64,000 nucleotides of DNA from Strongyloides papillosus (Eukaryota; Nematoda; Chromadorea; Rhabditida; Strongyloididae): contig SRSI01000044.1 in the NCBI GenBank assembly GCA_005656395.1, forward strand, positions 434,001 to 498,000, read 5' to 3'. Within the stretch, counting starts at the first letter, position 1; every line of letters starts with the position of its first letter. The notes below the pieces were generated by a model, which had not been told where the DNA came from, did not search any database, and worked only from the letters and a program-made list of their open reading frames with translations. Both the position numbers and the translations under genes were made by a program. Positions 25,162 through 37,655 of this stretch are shown here, piece by piece.

Positions 25162-25699
25162 TCAAACCATTCCACGGTAACATTGACTATCAAGATATAT
25201 GGAACCTAATATAAAGGCTTGAATTAGGAGGGATAATAAAATAGTCAGCAACCAATCTATGATAGAAGTTCCATATATAGCTATATCATTCAACCATATG
25301 AATGTAAAAACAATATGGAAGCACCACATTATAGACTGAAATAATAAAAGTGATTAAAGAATATTTTTAATAATAATAAATAGTAATTAAACTTACAGCC
25401 GTTATCATATGAGGTATTAACCAGGTCTTTACATGATGTGCCAATGCAAACATGGCTAGAATTGTTGATAAGATCATTGAAAAAGATACTACAGCTGCTA
25501 GTATCATTAAAATGCTAAAAAATTAGTGTTAGTAGTGAAAAAAGTAGATAAAAATTTACCTTGGTTCTTGCTGTTGGCCGTACCTATTAAAGGAGTTACT
25601 TTGTGCTGCAATAACAGCTAATGATGATATAAAAATAACAATAGAGAAGACTAATTGTATAATAATAATACTCCAAGTAGATGACTTTTGAGATACCAT
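25162..25699 (-). CDS. Four-span membrane protein, cluster member A
   Basis: Exons 25699-25560, 25514-25397 and 25335-25162, with introns of 45 and 61 nt in phases 2 and 0; the product is 143 aa. Hydrophobic spans lie near residues 11-32, 48-72, 87-106 and 114-133. A polar, Gln-rich loop (residues 33-46) follows the first span, and the C-terminus is short with one Cys. Every splice keeps the frame and joins hydrophobic segments cleanly, and exon GC is well above the flanks. No individual exon reaches 60 codons, so this gene is easily missed. Its middle exon has the same length (118 nt) and phases as member C. No function can be assigned from sequence. Confidence 0.78.
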
Positions 25700-28600
25700 A
25701 ATTTAATTTTTATAACGAATATAAATAAATCTAAAAATAAAGAAACTTTTACTTCCTCATGATGTTAAATTTCTTTTTATTTTTCCAAAGACAAGTGAAA
25801 TGAAAAATAAAATGGAAGATGTTGTAATGATGTTTTATATAAATCAATCTTAAAATTTTGAAAAAGATAAACAAAAGGAAACGTGTGGAAAATTTTTGTT
25901 AAGTAGATATAAAATTTTTGTATTTCATTTGTCAAGTATATAAATTCTTTTGTAATAGATTATGTGTAATGATAAAAGTGGAAGATACATATATATTTTA
26001 ATCTCTTCGTACAATATAAAAACTGTTAAAATGATAAAAAAAACTATATAAAAGTAACATAAATCAAAGATATATACATATAATTTAAAGGTGAAATTTA
26101 ATATATCATATTGTTGATGTAGATAAATGTGTATAATGGTATCTTCTATTTTTAATATTTTATTAAATATATCTAAATGTATGTTTAAAAGATGTATGTA
26201 TTTTAATAAAAATTGTTAAATCATATTAATAAGATTGTCAGAGGTACCTACAAACGTAATAGAAAATGAAGTGAAAAAAATTAGATTTTTATTGTCTATC
26301 AAATTGTAAGTTTTTTTTAAATATAATATGTTTCAAAAATAATTAGTTTTTTCAAAATATATATATTTATTTCGGAAGTTCATTTTGGAAAGAAGAGAAA
26401 AATTTGAAGGAGATTAAAAATAAAAAAAGTTTTTTAAAATATATTTCTGTCTTTTAAAAAACAACTTGTTTTTTTATATATGGCTTAAAATTTTATAATG
26501 AATTTTAAAAAAATGGTAGTTTATGATACTCGCTATATCTTGAACATATTTAGTTTCAAAAAATTTAACTTTCGAGAAATTATATCGCTTATCAGTCGGT
26601 AAAGGTTAAAAAATTATAGAAGAAAAAGATATATTATATTATTCCAAGAGTAATGGAGTTTTGTGAAAAAGATGGGTAAATGAAAGTTTAAAACTATAAT
26701 GGGAAAAGATCTTTTTCATCCTTTTGAAGAGTTACAATTTAAAGTACATAAGTTTTGTCGTCTGAAATGATAACTTGGGAAATACATACATAAATATTTA
26801 ATTTATTATTCATTTTATTCAAATATACATAAAAAAGGACAAGAAATTGTTAGAAGAAACTAAAATTATGTGAATGAATTAGGAAGTGTAAAACAATATA
26901 TTTTTTTATAGAGAGTAAAAAATAAAAAGAAGATAAAGTGCGTAAACATATTACTTTGCTAATCTTTTCCATAATTAAATAACTTATTCAAAATACTAAA
27001 GGATAATAAAAATAATAGAAGGAGATAATTAATTTAATCATCATCGTTAAATAAAATTTATAATGCAACTGATTATTTTTATAATTTTTGGTCACTTTCG
27101 CTGGAATATTTCCCACTTTATAATAATCATATGAGAAATAATAATATTGTGAAAATAATAATTTTTTTACAAATATATATGAGGACAATAAAATATGATG
27201 ATAATTGTAACAAAATACCTAATTCCCATATGCATATTTATTAAATATCTATGTCAAAAAAAGTATAAATGAAAGATATTTAAACTATTAAGTATATCAA
27301 ATATCCTAAATAAAAAGATAAAATATATCATAAAAGTACCCGTCCATCCAAACAAAGTATTTTGAATGTTTTGTCTATTTTTAAATGTATAAATAAGTTG
27401 TTAACCAAACACAAGTCCCAATAGTTAATGGTAAAAAATATGAGCATTAGATGTCAAGAAAAAATAAAAAGTTAACAAATCTCATGACAATTATCTACTG
27501 AAATTAAAATGAGAATTTTATCTCTGATCAAAACGATATTAACAAAAAGAAAGTAAAAATTATATTATTAAAAAGAAAAGTAAATAAATAAAATGTAACA
27601 ATATACTTTTATATGTTTTTATTTATTTATTTTTTTGTCACAATAAAAAAAGATGAAGAGTGGAATAAGAATGATTAAATTTTCTTTCCTCAAAAAATAA
27701 AGTGGTATAATTTTAATTATATTTCAATGGAATGAATAAATTTTTTATGCTTGGTATCTTAATGCCAACTCATGGAATATGTAAAATAAATTATTGTTAT
27801 TATGACTTTTTTTACTATTAAAAATTGCAAATTTATAGATATTAAAGTATCTCTTAACAAAATCATTTTTCGTGTTAACAAAAAAAAAAGTTAGAGTAAC
27901 AGTTTTTGTCAACAAGAAAAAATTACCCGTAATATTTTATATATAACCGTAAAAATAATGAATTTTTTATAATATTTTTTTATTATTAATGATATTTTTA
28001 TAAATTGCAGAAAACTTAATCGTCACAAAAAATTTTAGAGAAAATTTTATAAATAAGAGGAAAGAATCCTTCAAGTTTAATACTCTTAAAATTATTCTTT
28101 AAAAAAAGAAAGCAATAACTAAACATTAGAAGTAAATCTCTACAAAATAACTACATTAAAAAAATGAAAAATATTTATATTAAATGAATAAAGTAATATT
28201 AAAAAATATTATATTGATGAATAAACAAAAACATTCATTAAAGAAACAGTAAAGCGTTTAACTAAAAAGTTGTTTAAATATTTCTAAACTCTCACACCCA
28301 TCCAATAAGATGCATGTACAAATATATATTATGAAAAAAAATTAATAAGATTATAGTTATCAATTTTGGCAAAATTTACTTTCATCATTAGTTATATTTA
28401 AAAGAAAGTTTTTGAATAGAAAATAAATTTTTACCAAAATTATATTCCCCTTATATTTAAAACATATAATATTTTATTAACAAACTTTTTTAGTACATGG
28501 AAATTATTTATTAGATTTTGAAATAAATACGCATATCTTCGAATTAGTTTTTATATAAATTATTTAAGTAAAGTTGAATGATCAGTCTATGGATACTTAT

Positions 28601-30531
28601 ACTATTTTAATGTAACAAAGTACTTACAAATGTATAAATGTTATGAGGAAAGCAAAAAAATAAACACATAAAAAATATATTGTACTTTTTTAACATTTAC
28701 AGCAATCCTTCTGTTAAGTACATCAATATCTGTTTCCAGTTTAAAAAAAGAAGTTTATTTGAATAGTAAAAACATTTAAAATAACTATTTTAAATGATAT
28801 ATAAGGATCTAAAGGGGTAAAAAACTAAAATTAGAATTTTCTTCTTCCATTGAAAAAAGTAAAATTGCATCAATTTAAATAGTATAAAGTGCATTTATTT
28901 TTAATATAAAATAATAAACTAATTATACATGATTATTTCAATAAAATTATAAAGTATATTGATAGATGTAGAAATTTTTCTTTTTTAAGATAAAAAAAAT
29001 TACTTATTGGTACTTTTTTTTATTATTCTATGAAAGATTATATGGTAAAATTATGTGGAAGTCAAACGTTTCATAGGAATGTGTCAAAATGGTACACAAA
29101 CATTTAATTCTCTCAAAATGTTGCAGTAGTGGTAAAAAATAATGGTAGTAAAAAACTAAAGTATTCTACGTTTATAGTTAGGAGATATTAAATTAAGCAC
29201 ACATTATGTTCTCTTTTTTATTAGCCATGTCAAAAGGAAGGTAGTTATTATAGAAATTTCCAGTTTTCAAAATTTATTAGTACGTCTAAAGTTTATCTTA
29301 TAGAGTATAAATATAATAAGTAAATGTTAGTATTTATTTTGAATTTCAAAGAAAAAATAATAAAAAAGTTAACTTTCTTTACGGATATAAAAGAGTAATA
29401 TGAACCACAATTAAATTACATACAATAAAAATCATATTCAATTTTTATATATTTATATATTAAGACGACAAATTAAGATGGAAAAACCTTTTTTATTGAA
29501 TATAAATTTTTTAAGTAAAAACAAGGCAAAAAAAATTTGTAATAAAGAAAATTATCTTACCATTTTTAATGGGGAAATAAATATTCTTAAAAGGTACCCA
29601 AAAATAAAAAAGTTACTTTTTCTCTCAGATGATTAAAAAAACTAACGAAAAAAATTGTGTGACTCAATTTTTATTGATATGAGAAGAAAAAAATATTATT
29701 TTCATTTGATGGCTTCCTTCGAAAGTTGTCTTAATTAAACATCTGAAAAAAAGTATTTGTTCATGAAAAACATAATATATATGTTTTAGAGAAGAAATAT
29801 AACAATAATAATTGTTTTCTCATTCCAATTTCCTTAAAAAATAAGTGTAATCTGTTAGTGTAAAAAATATGACATTATGGTAGGAATAGAGAATATATGA
29901 TTCTTAAAAAATATGATTAAAGGCTCCTGCACTTTTTGTTATAATAAAGATATACATAAAAACATATGGAAATTTCTGTTACTTAACACATTTGTTTATT
30001 TTAAAAAAATCTAATGTTAGAGAGATGTTTTAAAAAAAGTTTAAATGGTTGAAAAAACTAAAAAAATTAAAGATAATTTATTTAGATGTTAGTTTATAAT
30101 TCAACAATTGTTTAAATAGATATTTATGTATTATTTACAAAGGTAAATGATTGGAAATTAAGTAAAGACTAAATGATGGTACTTAGGTATTGTAATAATA
30201 TACAAATATCATTTTATCAAAAAATAAACTTCTGCTTAAATTGATGAAGAATGAAAAAAAAAATTTTTAGAAGTTTAAATTGCTTTTAATTTTTGTATTT
30301 ACGAAAGGTAAATTAGGGAGTATTTGAAGGTAATCACTACAATTAACAATATTACAAAAAGATTTCCATATTTTCAGACAAATGGTATTAATTTGTTAAT
30401 TAAAAATATATGAAAATACTTAAAGTCTCTTAAATTCATACATTTCTACCAAAACATCTTTAAATCATTACACTTTCTGAATCTCCCTCTTTTTTTGCTT
30501 TAAAATATAACTATTATCATAAACAATAAAA
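25700..30531. other. Long intergenic region, nothing recognised
   Basis: About 4.8 kb, extremely AT-rich, upstream of the membrane-protein cluster. Short open frames in it have the composition of random AT-rich DNA. No repeat or RNA gene was recognised. Confidence 0.6.
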
Positions 30532-30985
30532 TCATTTCGAACAAACATATCGTCTTTTGTATTGTGGATTGTTAATGATAAAATTTTGTTTTCCAAATAT
30601 ACAAATGTAAGATGATACATGAGAATCATCAAATTTTTGTGTCTTTTCAACTTTGATGATCTTTTTTTTATTTAAATCTAAAAAAATAAATAAAAGAATG
30701 TTAGCATATTTATACCTAAAAGAATCACCTTAAAAAATAAAAAAGAGACTAAGTCTTATATTTTTCATTTTTTTCCTCAAAAATCTTAAAAATATTTTGT
30801 TACTATTTTTTTCATAATAAATTCTCTCCTACCTTCTTTTACAAAAGGCTTTTTATTTTGATTGTTAGATGATAAAAGGAACTGTAAAAAGTTATTGTTC
30901 TAAAGTACAAACTACCTCCTATATAACGCTCCTTTATGATACAGTTATTTTCAACTTTAACATAAAAATCATTATCCGCTTCACA
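30532..30985 (-). CDS. Possible small secreted or Cys-containing protein, 5' end missing
   Basis: Two minus-strand segments read as exons: 30985-30916 (23 codons plus one base, starting CEADNDFYVKVENNC) and 30677-30532 (ending RRYVCSK and a stop). A 238-nt GT-AG intron joins them in phase 1. The joined 71 residues hold four Cys and are rich in Lys, Asn and Asp, unlike translated noncoding DNA here. I could not find an upstream exon with a start codon that keeps the frame, so the gene may be broken or the model wrong. Two other open pieces lie inside the proposed intron. No family is recognised. Confidence 0.3.
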
Positions 30986-31663
30986 CTTTTAATTAATCAA
31001 TTACAGATTGTACTCATTTATAACATTAACTTATATCTTTTCTATTTCATTTTCTAATTATTATACTCAATATCATCAAAATTCTGGTTTCAAGAGTCTA
31101 CACACAATCATCACACCAAATATTCACGTTTTGTCTTAAAAGATATTTATAATTAAAACAGTTTTACTATATCTTACTCAAGAAGATATATACTAATAGA
31201 CTCCTTCTTTTTATACTCTCGTTTCTTTTATTGTATAAAATTAAAGAGTAATAAATGAAATTTTTGTGTTCACCTATATGTTAATACATTTTCAAATATC
31301 TTTTAATTACCATATTAGTAATAATATTATATATATCTCCTTGAGTGTCATAAAATTTTCTATACTATTTTTAAATATACCTTATAAAATATTATTCTTT
31401 ATAATTTTTACCGCTTAATTATGTGTATAACATTTTTAATCTTTATTAAATACTTTTATATTTTCTATTTTAAGTTCTATTTTTATAAATATTTCTTTTT
31501 TTTATTCAAAAAAGGATATAAAGTCTAAATCAACTTATGTTTTGCTGAAGGTTGTTCCTTCCAGCTAATAAATATAAATATAGTTAAAAACAAAAATAAT
31601 CCTATTAAAAATTATTCAACTATAATATTATTCTCTTATTTAAATTAATATACAAAAGTTAGA
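30986..31663. other. Intergenic, nothing certain
   Basis: AT-rich sequence between a doubtful minus-strand gene and the Stum-like gene. It may contain a missing 5' exon of the former and the promoter of the latter. Confidence 0.5.
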
Positions 31664-32157
31664 ATGAAGTATCAAGACGATATGCAATTTAGCGCTGAAC
31701 AAACAACATTTATAAATGAAAAAAGGATTCATACTACTATGAGTTCTGTAAGTGTTTTTTTAATTACTACTTATCTATACACTAATTTTTTTCTTAAAAT
31801 ATTAAAATTTTATTATAGCATCATGGTGTATTAAGAAAAGCTATACCATGTATGACAATGCCAAACGCAATTTTTTGTTGTATAACAAATTTTTTAATAC
31901 CTGGTTTAGGAACATTTTTATCAGCATTTGCTATTCCAACAGGATCAAATTATGAGAGTGATCAGTCAATTTTTTGGGCATTTATGACGAATATTTTAAC
32001 TGCATTCCTTCAATTATTAACAGCACCATTACTTTTTGGTATTATATGGTCAATGATTTGGGGTATCACATTTATACAACTTTCACGTAAATGGTGGATT
32101 TCAAATATTCATGATAGAGATTCTGTCATTGATTATTGTCCATGTTCAAGGTGTTAA
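31664..32157 (+). CDS. Stum/Spec3-family membrane protein
   Basis: Exons 31664-31747 and 31819-32157, with a 71-nt phase-0 intron; the product is 140 aa. After a 35-residue polar head, the protein reads KAIPCMTMPNAIFCC, then PGLGTFLSAF, a first hydrophobic span, a short polar loop, and a second span ending in GIIWSMIWGITFIQLSRK. This order of PGLGT and W-S-x-x-WG is the pattern of the Stum family (Spec3), small membrane proteins known from fly mechanosensory neurons and sea-urchin cilia. The C-terminal tail ends in a Cys-rich CPCSRC. A neuronal or sensory role is inferred from the family only. The Cys-rich loop seen between the spans in insects is missing here. Confidence 0.8.
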
Positions 32158-33144
32158 AAAATAATGTTATAAAGAATGAACGTAAAAATTAAAATCTCTT
32201 ATAAATATTATTTTCAGATGACTGAAAATTTAATTTGGTCGCATTCCACCAAAAATTTCTATATAATTATTATTATTATCAATTACATCGATATAGTGAA
32301 GTATCCAATTATTCTTGAAATCTAAACGTTTCATACAATATTTTGTCCACTTTTTTGTCTTTTCAATTGTCAACATTATTAATATATGAGGAAGAGATTA
32401 ACGTTATGTTTCAATTACATTTAATGAATTAAGGAATATAAAAGATAAAAAATATCGAAATGAAATTTAATCTTTTATATTTTATAGGTAAAATTAACAT
32501 ATTATTACAAGAAATGTTTTGAAATTATTATATATACTCATGTTATCAACATGTACATCATCAATGTTATTTATATTAACGAAATAAAAGTAATCTTTTA
32601 TTATTCTTATATTCAAATTAAAATAGATAAAGTGTATTTCTTTAAATAAAGCTGCATTTTTGTTTTTATAGAAAAAAAATTTAGGAACCTAGAAAATTAT
32701 TTACAAAGTACGTATTTGATAAAATAGGAAGTACATTGATTTTAAAAATATATTTATCATCTATAAAGATAATAACAAATGACAAATCCGTTTTATTTAC
32801 TATTCTTAAAAATTATTTATCAAGTACCATCATTATAAGTCCTTTTATTAAGTTATAAAGATTAAAAATAGATTCCTTAAATGTAAATTACTAATGACCG
32901 AGGAAACGTTATTCCAAAACAATTTAGATAAATCACATTAAAAATTTTGCCTATAACCATAAACATACTAACTTATTTGTAACACATTTTATTTTTTACA
33001 TTTTAATGAGTAAAATATTTTAACAAGGAAACATTTACAATCAATCTATTGTATTTATCTTTTTCATTAATATTCACTTTTATAAATAAGTATTTCTTTT
33101 TTTTTTTGAAGAATAATATAAATTGATAATAGAACTTGTCAAGT
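32158..33144. other. Intergenic, nothing recognised
   Basis: About 1 kb between two plus-strand genes, containing the 3' UTR of the Stum-like gene and the presumed promoter of atg-4. A long T run followed by GAAG (near 33098-33111) could be a trans-splice acceptor for atg-4. Confidence 0.55.
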
Positions 33145-34548
33145 ATGAGTGAGTATCACAAGGATGAGGAAGGTAATGAAACAGTAACAAATACTAAGAA
33201 AGAATCAAAAAAAACGTGGAAGGAGACATTTTCAACAATTAATTTGAAAAGGATGCCTTCAATACCATCAATAACTTTACAACAATTTAAAGATAAACAA
33301 CAAAATATTAAAAGTCATATGGAGAAGGTTATCAATAATGTAAAGTACGGACAATGGAATTTGTATCCTTATAAAGACGTTAATAAAGATTATGATAAGA
33401 ATAAGAGTATTTATCTTCTTGGTAAAGAATTTTGTGACACTAAGATGACTAAAAGTATGTTTTATTTTATTTTTTTAATCTTAAATAAACAAAATAGTTT
33501 TTTAATGATAATAAAAAGAATAGGGTATTAAAATTTAATTGATAGTACTTTTTTAGGTGATCTCTTAAATTTCGAACAATTTATAGAATACTTTAGATCA
33601 CGATTATGGTTTACTTATCGTATTAATATACCATCAATACCTTATACCAAGGAAACAGGTGATTGTGGATGGGGATGTGTAATAAGAGTCATCCAAATGA
33701 TGACAGCTCAAGCATATTCTAAATTATTTATTGATGATAAATTTAATGGAAATTATAACGATTATCTTAAAATACTAAGTCTATTTGACGATAGTTGTAA
33801 TGGACCGATAGGTTTAAGTAATTTTGTCAAATATCCTTATGAAAATTATAAAAAAAAAGTGGGAAGTTGGTTTTCACCTAGTGAAGCAGCTCAAGTAATG
33901 AATCATTTATTGAAAGAACAAAAAAATAAAGGCAATGAAATACTGGATAGTTTATCTATTTATTGTACTATTAATTCTTGTCTTGTATTAGAACAATTAG
34001 AGTACATCTCAGATAACTGGAGGAACAGTGTCTTTCTGATTATTCCTGTTAGATTGGGTATTAAATATATTAATGAATGTTACTATGAACATATAACAAA
34101 ATTATTTTCACTCGATAATTGTCTAGGTATAATGGGTGGTAAAGCAAGAAGGTCTCTATATTTTATAGGTTCTTATAATGAATCATTAATTTATTTAGAT
34201 CCTCATGTTATGCAGGAATATGTTAATTTGGAGGAGGAAACACCCAATATAGAAACATTTTTTTGTAGTATACCAAAAAGAGTTCTCCTATCGCAAATAG
34301 ATCCATCCTGTGCCATTGGGTTTTTAATAAAAAATAGAGAGGAACTTGATAGGACAGTTTATCAATTAGGTATTCATCAAATAGCAACCTATGAAATGGC
34401 AGATGGTTTTTATAAAAAAGTTCTCAATCCCATATTTACAATAATTGATCAATCGTCACAACTTAAAAAATATGTGCCTAATAATAGTAATAGTTATAAT
34501 GATGTTTCAGAAAAGTCAAATCCATCAGATGACTTTGAAATGTTATAA
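33145..34548 (+). CDS. atg-4: Cysteine protease ATG4 (autophagin)
   Basis: Exons 33145-33454 and 33557-34548, with a 102-nt phase-1 intron; the product is 433 aa. ATG4 is a cytosolic C54 peptidase that trims Atg8/LC3-type proteins to expose the C-terminal Gly and removes them from lipid during autophagy. The splice joins IYLLGKEF to the core. The catalytic Cys is 144 in GWGC, and the Asp-His pair is D318 and H320 in YLDPH; all three residues are present. The last residues are DDFEML, whose F-x-x-L with acidic lead resembles the C-terminal LC3-interacting motif of human ATG4B. The N-terminal 80 residues are basic and poorly conserved. The first ATG in frame is at 33145. Nematodes may have two ATG4 genes, and I cannot tell which this is. 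Confidence 0.95.
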
Positions 34549-35193
34549 TTACTTTTTGTATAAAATAAAATATTTTTACTTAACGTGAAAGGAAAGAATT
34601 ATATTACACAATTTGTTTTTTAATAGATGAGATATCAGCGTTGGTGTAAAAAAAATAGTTATAAAGGACGTTTTAAGAACACTACAATTTTTATTTAAAA
34701 TGAGAGAAGAAAATGAAATTTCTGTGTAGATGGGTAAAATATGTATCTATTTATATGTTAAATATAACATTTTACTTGATGAGTTTCCATTACTATATAT
34801 GTATTGATATGTCATATTCATTCATTGAAAGAATCCCATGTTCATTGGTTTGTAATTATTTTATTTAATTACTAATTTTTTTATTATATATTAACACATT
34901 TAATTTATTTTTCCAATTGATATATTACTATATTTATTAGAATTATAAATAATATGGTGTTATGATTAAAATGATATCATGAATATTTTCGTGGAATAAG
35001 AATTATAAAATATTTAATTTTTTTTATCCAATATAAATTATTTATAATAACAACTATTAATAGATGAAAAAGAAAACAGTTTTTAAAAGAATTAGGAAGG
35101 AAAAGAAATTTATGATAAAAAAAAACTAAAAGTTTATTTATTACAACAAAATACCTAACTAACAAAAAGAGCTTTAATATTAAGATGATAGTA
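34549..35193. other. Intergenic between convergent genes
   Basis: 645 nt holding the 3' UTRs of atg-4 (+) and eif-3.L (-). Nothing else is seen. Confidence 0.6.
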
Positions 35194-36911
35194 TTACTTT
35201 CTATCTGGGTTCCTTCTGGAGGTGACACTCCTTCCATTTAAATTAATAGCTTTAGCTTTAACACTTAAAGCTTTAAATTTCAATGAATTCTTAAGGAAGT
35301 AGTCGGATACATTGCGAGTAATATGAGTATCAGCAATTGTAATAACCTCATCATCAATATAGAAATCTAAATCTAAAGTAGTATCTTCGTAATCATCATC
35401 ATTCCTCTTCAGCACCTCATTTCTTCCAGTGATAGAGGTAGTTTTTTTAAAATGTAATATCTTTGACATAACATTATTAGTGGATAAATCCATTAAATGA
35501 GAAAGTTTATTAATTGTTAATGTATTGTAAAGCTTCAAGTAGCTTCTAACAACTGGTGTCCATACTTGTCCTCTCATACAATTAATAAATGCAGAACATT
35601 GACGTTGAAGGGATTGCCTTGATATGCTATTACCCTCATAAACAACACAATTTGGTGATATAAATTTTGGAGCACCTATCATAAAATTTTTTTCATACTC
35701 TGTTATATCACCACTTATCATTCTGTTGTATGTTTCATCATGCTTATCATGGAGAAGTGTTTTAATGGATTCTTCAATCTTTTGAGGAGTTATTGTTAAA
35801 CAAATTGCAAGCAAAATTAAAACTTTATCCTGAAAAATATTAAACTGAAAAAATATATGTTAGGCGTGTAATTTGATGGAAAAAACTTACAATCTCAAGT
35901 TCCTTATTTTTTTTTGAGTACGATAAGTTTTGTAATATATAAACATTAGTAATCTTTTGAATATACAAAGAACAAATTTCAAAAAGTTTAATTGCTTCAA
36001 TGTAATTTCTTGTCATCATATGACTAAATGCAATGTAATAATATACGCTAATATAACAATTTGGGACTGTGGTAAATAAACCTTTAGGTTCAAGAGAAAA
36101 ATTCTCAACACATTGTAAAGCTTCATTATAATCACCAAGATGAACATGGAGACGTAGTAATCCAATCATTGCAAAATACCCAACCTTAAAATACAGATCA
36201 TTCCTCCCAAACTCATTAGCAATATCATCAGGATTATTACCATTCTTAATCGCGATAAGTTGGTCATTTATTTGCGCTTTTGATATGAGAGAGTATAGGA
36301 TATTTAGAACAGTATAAATATTCCAATATTCTTTATTCTTCTCAATCTCTTCCAGTTGTTGATTTTCTTCAATTGTTCTTAATGACGGATTCGCTTTGTA
36401 ATGACAAAAACTAACATATTGATTAATAAAACTTTCAATGATATCCCATATCCAATTAGCTGGAAGTAAAAAGGTTACTGGATGTTCGTTTTCTATATCA
36501 CTATTAAGAAGCAGTGAAAAAAAACTGCTCAAATTGGTAAATGATTCACATTGAATGTCAAGAGGTAACGCTTTTTTGATACTTTTATAATAAATATCTC
36601 TATAATATATTTCTTTATAAATTATCATAAAATGTTCCTTTGGGTTGGTAATGACCTTCTCAATAGCAGATGGGTTAGGCCATGGTTTTTCTAAGTAATA
36701 CTTTTCACTTATATCAATAAAACCTTGATCATAAACCTGTTTCAATTCATTAACACTACGATTGTCATAAAGTTTTTTCATGTAAACAATAAACTTTACA
36801 ACTTCAGCCGGAATTTCGCTTTCTTTATCAAATTTATCTTCAAAAAAAGGATAAAATATTACATATTTATTGAAACTTACTGGGTGGATTAGGTGAACTT
36901 TTAGTGTCCAT
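35194..36911 (-). CDS. eif-3.L: Translation initiation factor eIF3 subunit L
   Basis: Exons 36911-36881, 36837-35891 and 35829-35194, with introns of 43 and 61 nt in phases 1 and 0; the product is 537 aa, close to the usual 540-565. eIF3L is a PCI-domain member of the eIF3 complex, which binds the 40S ribosome during initiation. Family blocks visible are IPAEVVKFIVYM across the first splice, FIDISEKYYLEKPWP, the helical repeat region, LLAICLTITPQKIEES at the second splice, and the C-terminal DLDFYIDDEVITIADTHITR. Both splices restore conserved sequence. A minus-strand T-rich acceptor at about 36940 lies 28 nt before the start codon and may take a spliced leader. The gene is tail to tail with atg-4. 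Confidence 0.95.
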
Positions 36912-36939
36912 ATTTTTAGGTGGCTAGTAGCTAAAATGC

Positions 36940-36958
36940 CTAAAGAATAATAAAAAAT
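36940..36958 (-). other. Probable splice acceptor before eif-3.L
   Basis: On the minus strand a run ending ATTATTCTTTAG lies 28 nt before the eif-3.L start. It may be a trans-splice site or the end of a leader intron whose donor is the GTAAAC at 37002. Confidence 0.4.
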
Positions 36959-37655
36959 AGGGTTATTTTTATAAATTTCATTAATTATTTTTAAATGTTT
37001 ACAGAAACAATTAACATTACACCAATGGTATGGTTTTCGTCACAAGAGACTTCTGATTTTGCCATAAATCACGCTACCAAATTTTGAGAACATAAAATAT
37101 ACTGTAGCAAGATATATTTTTTTACTACATAAATAAAGTTAACTATGTGTAGAGAAAAAAAATTCCATTGTTTATATAAGATCGTACCTTATGACACAAG
37201 GACTATTAATAATTATTATATTTTCTAAGTAAAATAAATAACTTAAATGAATATCAGACAAATAATTTCTTTTGTTTTTATATTAATTTTATGGAAGATT
37301 ACTATTATTAATGGAAGTAGAACCAGTATTGGGGAAGATTAGAAATAAAGATTTTCGTCATCAAATGTTGTTATTTTATAAAAAACAATTATAAAAATTT
37401 TTTTTTGTTTCAAGTTATAGTAAGAGTCTGAAGAAAAAAAAATGACATAATAAAATACCGAGTCATACCTCTTAAATCTAGAAAAAAAAGGTAAACACAT
37501 TAATAAATATCTAAAAAACTTTAACAATGGTGAGGAAAAGAACTTATTAAAAAAGATATTAATTATTTTTTTATTCAATATATAATAGAGTTTATTACTT
37601 ATTAGCAAATAATATTTTTTATAAAACTGTGCGATATATGATTCGTTATGGTAAA
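36959..37655. other. Intergenic with a GC-rich leader-like block
   Basis: About 0.7 kb upstream of eif-3.L. A GC-richer block at 36991-37087 holds two overlapping antisense short frames, 24 codons on minus (37065-36991) and 30 on plus (36995-37087). It may be a leader exon of eif-3.L. The remainder is AT-rich. Confidence 0.45.

Noticed and set aside
26988..27188. 66-codon minus-strand frame
   Set aside because: Rich in Tyr, Phe, Lys and Ile only; looks like random AT-rich sequence.
37339..37608. 89-codon minus-strand frame
   Set aside because: Base composition equals the flanks and no signal peptide, splice site or motif supports it.
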